From the NCBI RefSeq assembly GCF_000526495.1, contig NZ_JAGE01000001.1, forward strand, positions 2,786,001-2,850,000: a DNA stretch of 64,000 bases, given 5' to 3'. The notes beneath the pieces are model-generated. The model was not told where the DNA came from. It saw only the letters and a program-made list of their open reading frames with translations, and made no database searches. Below are positions 1 to 9,728 of the stretch, one piece after another; position 1 is the stretch's first letter; the number at the start of each line of letters is the position of its first letter. Position numbers and translations under genes: made by a program. Source of the DNA: Ruminiclostridium josui JCM 17888 (GTDB taxonomy: Bacteria; Bacillota; Clostridia; Acetivibrionales; DSM-1351).

Positions 1-256
1 TTTTGAAAATAAGACTGCAAAGTTTGATATTACTCTTAGTGCATCTTTATCAGGCAATAAGGTTGAAATGTTCATGGAGTACAGGACATGCTTGTTTAAA
101 AGAAATACTATAGAAAGTTTTATAAAGCATTACATTGAGATACTGGAAGTAATTAAAGACGATATTAACATCCGTTTAAACGATATTTTATTGAAAAATG
201 ATATAGCCGTAATAAAGTACGAAGCAGAAGATGATGGAGATTTTATACTTGATTGA
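1..256 (+). CDS. NRPS, C-terminal end of a condensation domain (partial)
   Basis: This is the last 84 codons of a gene that begins before the window, read in frame from base 2. The residues around KFDITLSASLSGNKVEMFME and the following LFKRNTIESFIKHYIEIL stretch match the end of NRPS condensation domains, where a KFDLTL-type strand precedes an EYNTDLFKRETI-type helix. The protein stops straight after this domain, so it is an NRPS ending in a C domain. The next synthase starts 35 bases later behind an AAGGAGG site, so the genes are cotranscribed. The same design, one protein ending in C and the next starting in a C-like half domain, recurs at the next junction. The upstream modules and the substrate cannot be seen. 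Confidence 0.8.
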   Translation, partial: FENKTAKFDITLSASLSGNKVEMFMEYRTCLFKRNTIESFIKHYIEILEVIKDDINIRLNDILLKNDIAVIKYEAEDDGDFILD

Positions 257-291
257 TGAATAGGACATGTAATTAACAAGGAGGATTTGAA

Positions 292-3200
292 ATGAGTGTA
301 TTACGTAAGGTATTGGCTTCCAGCGATAGTTTTTCTGTAGAAAAAAAGTTTTGGGAAGACAGATTATCCGGTGATTTTGTAAACGGAAGTTTTCCATATG
401 ATTTTAGGGAACAGGATACGGACGAACCAGAGTATGGCATATGCGAATTTGAGTTTGACGGTAAAATTTCATCCAAACTGCTTAGTATCAGTAATAACTC
501 ACATAAGAGACTTTTCCTAATACTTATGGCAGCAGTTAAGTGTCTCCATTATAAGTATACGGGCTCAAAGGATACCGCTATTGGTACATCGGTGTATAAA
601 CAGCAAGAAGAAGCAGATTATGTTAATAATATACTCTTAATCAGGGATTCCATAGACGAGGGTACCTCCTTTAAAGATATGCTTCTATTGGTCAGGGAAT
701 CAGTGAATAAAGCCTATGAAAATGCCAATTACCCTTTAGAATATTTATGGAACGATTCAAAGGAAAATGCAAGGAGATTGTTTGATTCTGCCGTTATATT
801 ACTTAATATTCATGACAGATCCTATTTAGATAGTGTCATGCCTTCACTGATTTTTTCATTTATAGAAGCTGATGGAGTAATCAAGGGGCATTTGGAGTAC
901 AATACTAAGCTTTACCGAAGTTCAACTATGCAAAATATGATAGCTCATATGAAGAATTTACTTAAGTTGATTTCGGAAGACATAAACATAAAAATATCAG
1001 ATACAGATATTTTATCACCTGAGGAAATTAATAAGATTCTTTTTGAGTTTAATGATACTGATGCAAATTATCAAAAGGATATGACAATACACAGGATGTT
1101 TGAGGAGCAGGTTGAAAAGACGCCTGACAACATTGCTATTTCCTTTGGTGACAGAAATATAACATATAAAGAACTGAATCAGAAATCAAATCAAGTGGCA
1201 AGGCTTCTGCAGGAGAAGGGGATATTACGCAACAGTATTGTTGCTATAGTTCTGGAACGTTCCCCTGAAATGATAATCGGGGCATTGGGGGTATTGAAGG
1301 CAGGGGGTGCATACCTGCCTATTGATCCCACATATCCTCAAGAGAGAATCAGGTATACTTTGGAAGATTCTGAAACAAAGGTTATGCTGACACGGAATGA
1401 ACTTGTATACGACTTAGACTTTAAGGGAGAGATACTTGATTTAAGTGATGAGGGCATATACCAAGGTGACATTTCTAACATTGAATCAGTAAATTCACCG
1501 GATGATTTGGCATATATAATTTATACTTCCGGTACAACCGGAAAACCCAAAGGTTCAATGATTGAGCATAGAAATGTTATTAGACTTTTATCCAATGACA
1601 AGTTTCAGTTTGATTTCAGCCAAAATGATATTTGGACAATGTTTCATTCATTTTGCTTCGATTTCTCAGTTTGGGAAATGTATGGAGCTTTATTGTATGG
1701 CGGTAAGCTTGTTATTGTACCGAAACATGTTGCACAGGATACAAAGGAGTTTTTAAGCCTTTTAAAACGGGAAAGAGTAACTGTTTTAAACCAAACACCT
1801 ACGGCTTTTTATAACCTCTCGGATATAGAGGAGGAGCAAAACGAAAGGGACTTGAGTATAAGATATGTCATTTTTGGGGGTGAAGCCTTAAAACCTGTTA
1901 AATTGAAGCCTTGGAGAGAGAAGTTTCCCCATGTCAAGTTTATCAACATGTACGGGATAACTGAAACCACCGTTCACGTTACATATAAAGAAATAACCAC
2001 AGAAGAAATGGAATCCAATATTAGCAATGTAGGAAAGCCCATTCCTACAACCACTACTTATATCATGGATAGCAATTGCAAGCTATTACCAATCGGCGCG
2101 CCCGGTGAGATATGTGTGGGAGGTGATGGGGTAGGTAAAGGGTACCTCAACAGACCGGATTTAACAGAACAGAAATTTGTTGATAATCCTTATAAAAAGG
2201 GAGAAAGGATATACAAATCCGGAGATCTTGGAAGACAATTACCCAACGGTGAAATTGAGTATCTTGGAAGGATAGATCATCAGGTAAAAATCAGAGGGCA
2301 TAGAATTGAACTTAGTGAAATAGAAGTTCAGCTTTTAAGTTATCCAAAAATAAAAGAAGCCGTTGCGGTAGTAAACGAAGATAAGGATTCGGAAAAGTCT
2401 ATCTGCGCTTATTTCGTTGCAGATGGGGATTTGACCGTAGCAGAAATAAGAAATTACCTCACAGGTATGTTGCCTCAGTACATGATACCTGCATACTTCA
2501 TACAGTTAGATAAGCTGCCTATGAATTCCAACGGCAAAATTGACAAGAAATCTCTGCCACAACCTGCAGGGAATATATCCACGGGAGAAAAATATGAGGC
2601 TCCCAGAAATGATGTTGAAGAAAAGCTGGCAAAGGCATGGGCAGAAGTTCTGGGAATTGAGAAGATAGGTATAAACGACAGTTTCTTAGCTTTAGGAGGA
2701 GACTCTATTAAGGCTATGAAGATGATGCCTATTTTAAATAATTATGATCTTAAGCTGGAGATTAAAGATTTGTTTCAATATCCAACAATAAGGGAACTCA
2801 GCGAACATGTTGGCGCATTTACAAAGCAGATTGATCAAGGGACTGTAGAGGGGGAGGTCATACTTACTCCTATTCAGAGATGGTTTTTCTCAGGAGAATC
2901 CCAAAACATAAATCATTTTAATCAATCCATTTTGCTTTATAAAAAAACAGGACTTGATGGGGCTGTGATTAAGAAAGTATTTAACAAAATCCTTGAACAC
3001 CATGATGTACTCCGCACTGTTTTCAATCAGAAAGACGGAAAATGGACACAGTTAATCCGAAGTACAGAGGGGGATTTGTTTACTTTAGAGACAATTGATT
3101 TGACTGATAAGGCTGATTATAAGCAAAGTATGCAGGAAGAGGGCAATATACTTCAGAGCAGTATGGATATCAGCAAAGGCCCGCTGGTAAAACTGGGGTT

Positions 3201-6200
3201 ATTTAAAACCGTTGAAGGCGATTATTTGTTAATTGCAATACACCACTTGGTAGTAGATGGTGTATCTTGGAGAATAATACTTGACGATTTTGTTTCCGGC
3301 TATAAACAGGTATGCGAAAATAAAGAAATTAAATTGTCTAATAAAACAGAATCATTCCAGCAATGGGCATCTGTTCTGGAGGAGTATTCAAAAAGCAAAG
3401 AGTTACTTGATGAAATAGATTATTGGAGACATTTGGGGAATTATAGCAAAGAGTTGCTGCCTACAGATGGAACAGCAAAAAGTAATAAAAATATTGATAG
3501 CAGCATGATAACAGTATCTTTGCCTGAAAAAGATACTGATGAGCTTTTCAAGTCTTCCTATAGAGCTTACAAGCTTGAATATAATGAGGTACTGCTTACT
3601 GCCCTTGGGCTTGCTCTTCGGGAATGGACTGGAAAAACCAATACTTTGGTTAATGTTGAAGGTCATGGAAGAGAAAAAGTTGACGGTTCAGTTGAAATAT
3701 CCAGAACTGTAGGATGGTTTACATCAATTTTCCCTGTTGCTTTGAATGTTACTGAAAGCGGTTCTGTTTATGACAGCCTTATGTCAATTAGGGATACTTT
3801 GAAGGCCATTCCAAATAAAGGCGTGGGTTACGGTATATTGAAGTATATGACACCGGAGGAGTACAAAAGTGAATTTGATTTTGATATACGTCCCGACATT
3901 TGCTTCAACTTCTTTGGACAGCTTGACAAGGATTTGAGTGCAAGTGAATTCTCTATATCGAATTTACCTGCTGGAGATATGGTTTCTCCTGATTCTGAGA
4001 GACGTTATATACTTGATATTAACTGCATTATAACAGAAGGCGAGCTGCAGTTGATGGTCAATTATAACAAGCATGAATACAAGAGTGAAACAATTGAAAA
4101 GTTTGCAAACAGCTTTATTAAGTACCTTAGGGATATTGCAAGTCACTGTGCTGAAATAGATACAACCGGTGCTGTAGCAAGTGAGCTGTTAGTTGACCAA
4201 TCTGACTCAGTATATCCTAAAGCTATGCCTAAGCCGGAAGAAATCAGCATTCCGTTCCCGCTTACTGATGTACAGATGGCATATTTGATGGGAAGAGACA
4301 ACTTATTTGAAATGGGTGGGGTTTCTACACACTCATACATGGAAATAGAAACAAAGCTGGATATGAAATTATTGGAAAACAGCCTTAATAAGGTGATTAG
4401 AAGACATCCAATGATGAGGGCAGTTGTTTATAAAAATGGGCAGCAGCAGATTCTTGAAGATGTGCCATATTATGAAATAAAAACAATGGATGTAAGCGGA
4501 CTTGATACACAAAGCCAGATGAAATACATTGAGGAAGAAAGACAGAGAATGTCCCACTTCATATTCAACACAGAAGAATGGCCTTTGTTTGAGTTAAAAG
4601 CTTTTAAGCTTTCCCAAGACACTCACTATTTATTTTTTGGACGTGACTTACTGATAGCTGACGGAGCAAGCATGCAAATCATTGGTAAAGACCTGATTGA
4701 CTTCTATATTAACCCTGATAAGGACATTCCGGAATTGGAGTTTACATTCAGAGACTATATGCTGGCTTACAAAGATTTTAAGCAAACAGACCTTTACAAT
4801 TCGGATAAAAAATATTGGTTAGACAAGCTGGATTGCTTCCCACAAGCTCCTGCACTTCCGCTGAAGAAAATGGAACAGGGCTTTACACCCCATTTTAAGA
4901 GATTTAGCACAATTATAGAAAAAGCGGACTGGGAGAAACTGAAACAGAAGGCAAGGCAGAATAATATAACTCCTTCTGCACTGGTCTGTACGGCATATGC
5001 AAGGGTGTTGGCATATTGGAGCAACCAGCCGGATTTGGCTATTAATCTTACTGTATTCAATCGTTATCCTGTGCATAAAGATGTAAATGAAATCGTGGGT
5101 GATTTTACATCTGTAGTGCTGCTTGGTATCGAGTTAGAAGCCAACAGCTCTTTCTGGGAGTCCGCCAGAAATGTGCAGTCCGTATTAATGGAGGCTTTGG
5201 AGCACAGGCATTATGATGGAGTTGAATATATCAGAGAAATATCCAAGTATAACAACCTTGGTACAAAAGCAGCGATGCCTATTGTATTTACAAGTTTGTT
5301 ATTCGGAGATGCTAATGGAAACGTAAACCATTTAAATAGGCTTGGTGAAATAAAAATGGGACTGGGGCAGACGTCTCAGGTCTATATAGATAATCAGGTC
5401 ACCGAAATCGACGGTAACCTTGAAATATGGTTTGAGTTTGTAGATGAGCTATTCGAAAGAGATATAATTGAAGCCATATTCAATCAGTATACCGGAACTT
5501 TAAAAAGTCTCATTGATACTGACAGGGACCAAAAACTGATCCCATGCCAAAACGATGTGAATGCTATTGCAAAATATAATAGTACCCGGGAAGATATTTG
5601 CCCTAACACTCTACAGAGTATGTTTGCAGATCAGGCAGCGTTGACACCTGATAATATTGCCTTGATTTCGGAAGAAGGCATAATGACATATGGGGAATTA
5701 AACACAAAGAGTAATCAGGTTGCAAATTATCTTAGAAGTCAAGGTGTTCAGAGGAATGAGCTGGTAGGCTTATCGGCAAAGCGATGTATGGATACTATTG
5801 TGAACATGCTGGGAATTCTGAAAGCTGGTGCGGCTTATGTACCTGTTGACCCTGAGTATCCACAGGAGCGCAAGGACTACATACTGTCAAACAGCAACTG
5901 CAAGATGATATTACACCCTGAACTTTATCAAGATAAAAACCTGTGGACAGAAAGTAAGGAATTAGAAATACTTGGAGATATCTCTGATGTTGCATACGTA
6001 ATATATACTTCCGGAAGCACAGGCAAACCCAAGGGGGTAATTATTACACACGATGCTGTATCAAATACCATAATTGATATAAATCGCAAATTTAAGGTCA
6101 ATGAAAATGATAGGATAATCGGATTGTCTTCAATGTGTTTTGACCTTTCTGTTTACGATATTTTCGGTGCGTTGTCCAGTGGAGCAGCTCTGGTATTGGT

Positions 6201-9200
6201 TTCAGACCAAAGAGATGTGAATTTATTACGAAAAACTGTTAATGAGCATAATATTACTATTTGGAATTCAGTACCGGCAATAATGGATATGTTGGTTGAT
6301 AATCTGGAGGATGATTTTAAAAATTCGTCTTTAAGGCTTGTACTTCTAAGTGGTGACTGGATTCCAGTAAACCTACCTGAGAGAATTAAAGGATTTTTTG
6401 AAAACTCTGCGATTATTAGTCTTGGAGGAGCCACTGAAGCTTCCATATGGTCTATTTACTATCCCATTACGGAAGTAAGGAGTGAGTGGAAGAGCATACC
6501 TTATGGAATGCCTCTGGCAAATCAGACATTTTATGTACTGAACTATGAAAAGGAATTGTGTCCTGTGGGTATACCCGGAGAGCTATATATAGGCGGTGTC
6601 GGCCTTGCAAAGGGATATTGCAATGACAAAGAAAAAACCGACAAAGCGTTTATTGTTCATCCTAAACTTGGAAATCTATACAGAACAGGAGATTTTGGAG
6701 TTCTTCACTGTGAAGGATATATAGAATTCCTTGGCAGGAGGGATCATCAGGTAAAAATTAAAGGGTATAGAATAGAATTAAATGAAATTGAGAACTGCCT
6801 TATAAAACATCAAGACATAAAAAACACTGCTGTAATAGACCGCACTGATGTAAACGGTAAAAAATACTTATGCGCATACTATTCTTCAGACAGTTCTCTT
6901 GGAACATTTGAGTTACGTGAACACCTTGCAAAAGAACTGCCTGATTACATGATACCTTCATATTTTGTTCATTTGGACAAAATTCCGTTGACATCTAACG
7001 GAAAGGTTGATAGGAAATCCCTTCCTGAGCCTGAAATGTTCACAGAGGACGATGACAACTATGTAGCGCCTAGAAACTCTACAGAAAAGGCCTTGGCAAA
7101 AATATTAGTTGATTTATTGGGAGTGTCTAGGGTTGGAATTAAAGATAACTTTTTTGAGCTGGGAGGAGATTCTTTAAAGGCTCAGACATTCATAAACAGG
7201 ATTAATAAAAAACTGGATGTAATAGTTCCTATTATCCAGATTTTTAGGGAGCCTACAATAGAAGAAATAAGTGAATATATTTTAAAGCAAAGCACAACAG
7301 ACATTGTAAAGCAGGAATCCGAACCAACAAAAGAAGTGAAATACTACTGGTCTCCTATAGCTCATTGGAGCCAAAGTGAAAATGCCATAAATATAGAGAT
7401 GTATTCATATAGCGGCATTGCGTTGGAATTGTTCCCAAAACTTTATTTTATCACTCAGAAAGGTATTACGCTTAATGACCTTGTAAAAGAGTTTTCTGAG
7501 TTTGATGAAAGCAAAGTGAAGAGCTTTATAAATGATTTGATTAATGACAGAGTTCTTGTGGACAGGATGCTCACTTATCATGAGGTATCGTATCCACAAG
7601 GGAAATTCTTCAATAATCCATACGGAGAAGAACTGCTTTATGACCCGGCAGCATACAATGACTTTAAAAAGATACAACTAAACAGAAGCTTTGAAAAGGC
7701 TAGAGAAGAAAAGATTATACTTGAAGGCAACGAAGATTTTCCAGAGTATATAAAAGACAGACGTTCCTACAGAACCTTTGATGAATCTAAGGAAATACCA
7801 TTTGCAGACTTTTCTAAAATGATGTCTGTATTTATGCAGCACGAGGAAGACGGTACAACCAGATATTACTATCCAAGTGCCGGAGGACTTTACTCTGTGG
7901 ATGTTTTTGTATACGTTAAAGAAAACAGGGTTGAAGGCTTAAAAAGAGGTTTGTACTACTACAGCCCAGTATATAACAGTCTCCAGATTGTAAATGACTC
8001 TTTTGAACTGACGGAGGAAGTACATTATTACAGTAATAAGGCAATATATAAATCTTCTGCATTCTCTGTATTTCTGATTTATGATGCAAGGGCAAATATG
8101 CCCAAATACGGTTCAATGGGGTATTTCTTTGGATGTATTGACTCAGGTATAATGGTATCCACTTTGACACAGTCAGCTGAGTTAGTGAATATCGGACTAT
8201 GCTCAATTGGTGATATGGATTTTAAGAAAATAGAGACTTATTTCAATTTAAATGAAAATCAAGTCTTTATCCATGCCATTGAAGGGGGCTTAAAGCCTGA
8301 ACACTACGAAATGGATATTGTAGAAAAACAGAATAGCGAGTCTGATATATCTGTGACAACACCCGGATTAAGTCAGCAAGAGTACTATCCTGTATCATCA
8401 GCTCAGAAACGCCTGTTTTTACTGCAGTTGTTACAACCTCAAAGTACAGGCTACAACATTCAGGATGTAAAAATTATAGAAGGAAAGCTTGATATAGCCA
8501 GGATTGAAGCTGTGTTCAAAAAGTTAATCAAACGACATGAATCCTTACGGACATCCTTTGAGTTCGTTGATGGTGAACCCATGCAAAGGATATGGGAGGA
8601 TGCAGACTTCCAGGTAGACTTTGTTGATGCTCAAGGTGAAGATTTGGATTCATTGGCAAAGTCATTGATTAAACCTTTTGATTTATCTAAGGCTCCATTA
8701 TTTAGGGTTTCAATAGCCTTAATTGGCAATGACAAATACATGCTGTTTTTGGACATGCATCATATTATCTCCGATGGAACTTCAGCAGGTATCCTTATCA
8801 AGGACTTCGTTACTCTATATTCGGGAGCTGTTTTGCCGGAACTTAAAGTCCAATATAAGGATTATACCGCTTGGCATAATCAGTTCCTTAAATCGGATGT
8901 TATGAAATTGCAGGAAAAATATTGGATGGATATATTCTCTGAAAGCATACCTGTACTCAATATTCCTACGGATTTTCCAAGACCGGATATTCAAAGCTTT
9001 GAGGGGAGTGTTGAGAAATTCAGTGTTGATGAAATAACCACAAGAAAGCTCAGAAAAATAGCTTCACAAAAAGGCTCCACCCTTTATATGGTTTTGCTTA
9101 CAGCGTATTACATTTTGCTCTCCAAATATTCTGCTCAGGAGGATATTGTGGTTGGAACTCCTATAGCTGGACGACTTCACAGTGATTTCGAGGATACTAT

Positions 9201-9708
9201 TGGAATGTTTTCAAACATGTTGGCATTAAGAAGTTATCCTTCAGGAGAAAAACTTTTCTCTGAATTTCTGGAAGAGGTAAAGCAAACTACTATAAATGCC
9301 TTCGAAAATCAAGGATTCCAGTTTGAAGAACTTGTAATTAAGCTGGGAGTAAAGAGGGATGCAAGCCGTAACCCATTGTTTGACACTGTTTTTGTTCTTC
9401 AGAACATGTACAACTCCTTATTACAGTATAAGGGTATAGAAATCAAGGAATTTGACTACAAGGGGAGATCTGCCTTGTTTGACATATTACTAGAGGCATA
9501 TGAGGAGAATGGCAACATATATTTTAACTTTTATTATTGTAATAAATTATTCAAAGAAGATACTGTGAAAAGGATGTCAAAGGACTACCTTGAAATATTA
9601 TCCAGCGTGATTGAAAACCAAAACATTAAGCTTTCTCAAATTGAGATAGGGGATGCAATCCTTAAAACGTCAACAACTTTGAAACAAGATATACAGTTTA
9701 ATTTCTAG
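292..9708 (+). CDS. NRPS: halfC-A(Thr)-PCP-E-Cy-A(Cys)-PCP-Ox-C
   Basis: A 3,138-residue two-module synthetase. Residues 1-245 are C-like but lack HHxxxDG. A1 (about 265-758) has specificity residues D-F-W-N-I-G-M-V-H-K, the threonine code. PCP1 (GGDS, about 801-805) is followed by an epimerisation domain (about 857-1283) with HHLVVDGVSW near 984, so D-Thr is expected. A Cy domain (about 1319-1737) has DLLIADGAS, the DxxxxDxxS motif, near 1452. A2 (about 1774-2248) reads D-L-Y-N-L-S-L-I-W-K, the cysteine code. PCP2 is at about 2260-2334. A nitroreductase-like FMN oxidase domain (about 2347-2673) should oxidise thiazoline to thiazole. A full C domain with HHIISDG near 2822 ends the protein. 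The start follows AAGGAGG. Domain calls are strong; substrates are inferred from residue codes. Confidence 0.93.
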   Translation: MSVLRKVLASSDSFSVEKKFWEDRLSGDFVNGSFPYDFREQDTDEPEYGICEFEFDGKISSKLLSISNNSHKRLFLILMAAVKCLHYKYTGSKDTAIGTSVYKQQEEADYVNNILLIRDSIDEGTSFKDMLLLVRESVNKAYENANYPLEYLWNDSKENARRLFDSAVILLNIHDRSYLDSVMPSLIFSFIEADGVIKGHLEYNTKLYRSSTMQNMIAHMKNLLKLISEDINIKISDTDILSPEEINKILFEFNDTDANYQKDMTIHRMFEEQVEKTPDNIAISFGDRNITYKELNQKSNQVARLLQEKGILRNSIVAIVLERSPEMIIGALGVLKAGGAYLPIDPTYPQERIRYTLEDSETKVMLTRNELVYDLDFKGEILDLSDEGIYQGDISNIESVNSPDDLAYIIYTSGTTGKPKGSMIEHRNVIRLLSNDKFQFDFSQNDIWTMFHSFCFDFSVWEMYGALLYGGKLVIVPKHVAQDTKEFLSLLKRERVTVLNQTPTAFYNLSDIEEEQNERDLSIRYVIFGGEALKPVKLKPWREKFPHVKFINMYGITETTVHVTYKEITTEEMESNISNVGKPIPTTTTYIMDSNCKLLPIGAPGEICVGGDGVGKGYLNRPDLTEQKFVDNPYKKGERIYKSGDLGRQLPNGEIEYLGRIDHQVKIRGHRIELSEIEVQLLSYPKIKEAVAVVNEDKDSEKSICAYFVADGDLTVAEIRNYLTGMLPQYMIPAYFIQLDKLPMNSNGKIDKKSLPQPAGNISTGEKYEAPRNDVEEKLAKAWAEVLGIEKIGINDSFLALGGDSIKAMKMMPILNNYDLKLEIKDLFQYPTIRELSEHVGAFTKQIDQGTVEGEVILTPIQRWFFSGESQNINHFNQSILLYKKTGLDGAVIKKVFNKILEHHDVLRTVFNQKDGKWTQLIRSTEGDLFTLETIDLTDKADYKQSMQEEGNILQSSMDISKGPLVKLGLFKTVEGDYLLIAIHHLVVDGVSWRIILDDFVSGYKQVCENKEIKLSNKTESFQQWASVLEEYSKSKELLDEIDYWRHLGNYSKELLPTDGTAKSNKNIDSSMITVSLPEKDTDELFKSSYRAYKLEYNEVLLTALGLALREWTGKTNTLVNVEGHGREKVDGSVEISRTVGWFTSIFPVALNVTESGSVYDSLMSIRDTLKAIPNKGVGYGILKYMTPEEYKSEFDFDIRPDICFNFFGQLDKDLSASEFSISNLPAGDMVSPDSERRYILDINCIITEGELQLMVNYNKHEYKSETIEKFANSFIKYLRDIASHCAEIDTTGAVASELLVDQSDSVYPKAMPKPEEISIPFPLTDVQMAYLMGRDNLFEMGGVSTHSYMEIETKLDMKLLENSLNKVIRRHPMMRAVVYKNGQQQILEDVPYYEIKTMDVSGLDTQSQMKYIEEERQRMSHFIFNTEEWPLFELKAFKLSQDTHYLFFGRDLLIADGASMQIIGKDLIDFYINPDKDIPELEFTFRDYMLAYKDFKQTDLYNSDKKYWLDKLDCFPQAPALPLKKMEQGFTPHFKRFSTIIEKADWEKLKQKARQNNITPSALVCTAYARVLAYWSNQPDLAINLTVFNRYPVHKDVNEIVGDFTSVVLLGIELEANSSFWESARNVQSVLMEALEHRHYDGVEYIREISKYNNLGTKAAMPIVFTSLLFGDANGNVNHLNRLGEIKMGLGQTSQVYIDNQVTEIDGNLEIWFEFVDELFERDIIEAIFNQYTGTLKSLIDTDRDQKLIPCQNDVNAIAKYNSTREDICPNTLQSMFADQAALTPDNIALISEEGIMTYGELNTKSNQVANYLRSQGVQRNELVGLSAKRCMDTIVNMLGILKAGAAYVPVDPEYPQERKDYILSNSNCKMILHPELYQDKNLWTESKELEILGDISDVAYVIYTSGSTGKPKGVIITHDAVSNTIIDINRKFKVNENDRIIGLSSMCFDLSVYDIFGALSSGAALVLVSDQRDVNLLRKTVNEHNITIWNSVPAIMDMLVDNLEDDFKNSSLRLVLLSGDWIPVNLPERIKGFFENSAIISLGGATEASIWSIYYPITEVRSEWKSIPYGMPLANQTFYVLNYEKELCPVGIPGELYIGGVGLAKGYCNDKEKTDKAFIVHPKLGNLYRTGDFGVLHCEGYIEFLGRRDHQVKIKGYRIELNEIENCLIKHQDIKNTAVIDRTDVNGKKYLCAYYSSDSSLGTFELREHLAKELPDYMIPSYFVHLDKIPLTSNGKVDRKSLPEPEMFTEDDDNYVAPRNSTEKALAKILVDLLGVSRVGIKDNFFELGGDSLKAQTFINRINKKLDVIVPIIQIFREPTIEEISEYILKQSTTDIVKQESEPTKEVKYYWSPIAHWSQSENAINIEMYSYSGIALELFPKLYFITQKGITLNDLVKEFSEFDESKVKSFINDLINDRVLVDRMLTYHEVSYPQGKFFNNPYGEELLYDPAAYNDFKKIQLNRSFEKAREEKIILEGNEDFPEYIKDRRSYRTFDESKEIPFADFSKMMSVFMQHEEDGTTRYYYPSAGGLYSVDVFVYVKENRVEGLKRGLYYYSPVYNSLQIVNDSFELTEEVHYYSNKAIYKSSAFSVFLIYDARANMPKYGSMGYFFGCIDSGIMVSTLTQSAELVNIGLCSIGDMDFKKIETYFNLNENQVFIHAIEGGLKPEHYEMDIVEKQNSESDISVTTPGLSQQEYYPVSSAQKRLFLLQLLQPQSTGYNIQDVKIIEGKLDIARIEAVFKKLIKRHESLRTSFEFVDGEPMQRIWEDADFQVDFVDAQGEDLDSLAKSLIKPFDLSKAPLFRVSIALIGNDKYMLFLDMHHIISDGTSAGILIKDFVTLYSGAVLPELKVQYKDYTAWHNQFLKSDVMKLQEKYWMDIFSESIPVLNIPTDFPRPDIQSFEGSVEKFSVDEITTRKLRKIASQKGSTLYMVLLTAYYILLSKYSAQEDIVVGTPIAGRLHSDFEDTIGMFSNMLALRSYPSGEKLFSEFLEEVKQTTINAFENQGFQFEELVIKLGVKRDASRNPLFDTVFVLQNMYNSLLQYKGIEIKEFDYKGRSALFDILLEAYEENGNIYFNFYYCNKLFKEDTVKRMSKDYLEILSSVIENQNIKLSQIEIGDAILKTSTTLKQDIQFNF

Positions 9709-9728
9709 GAATAAGGAGCATAGAACAA

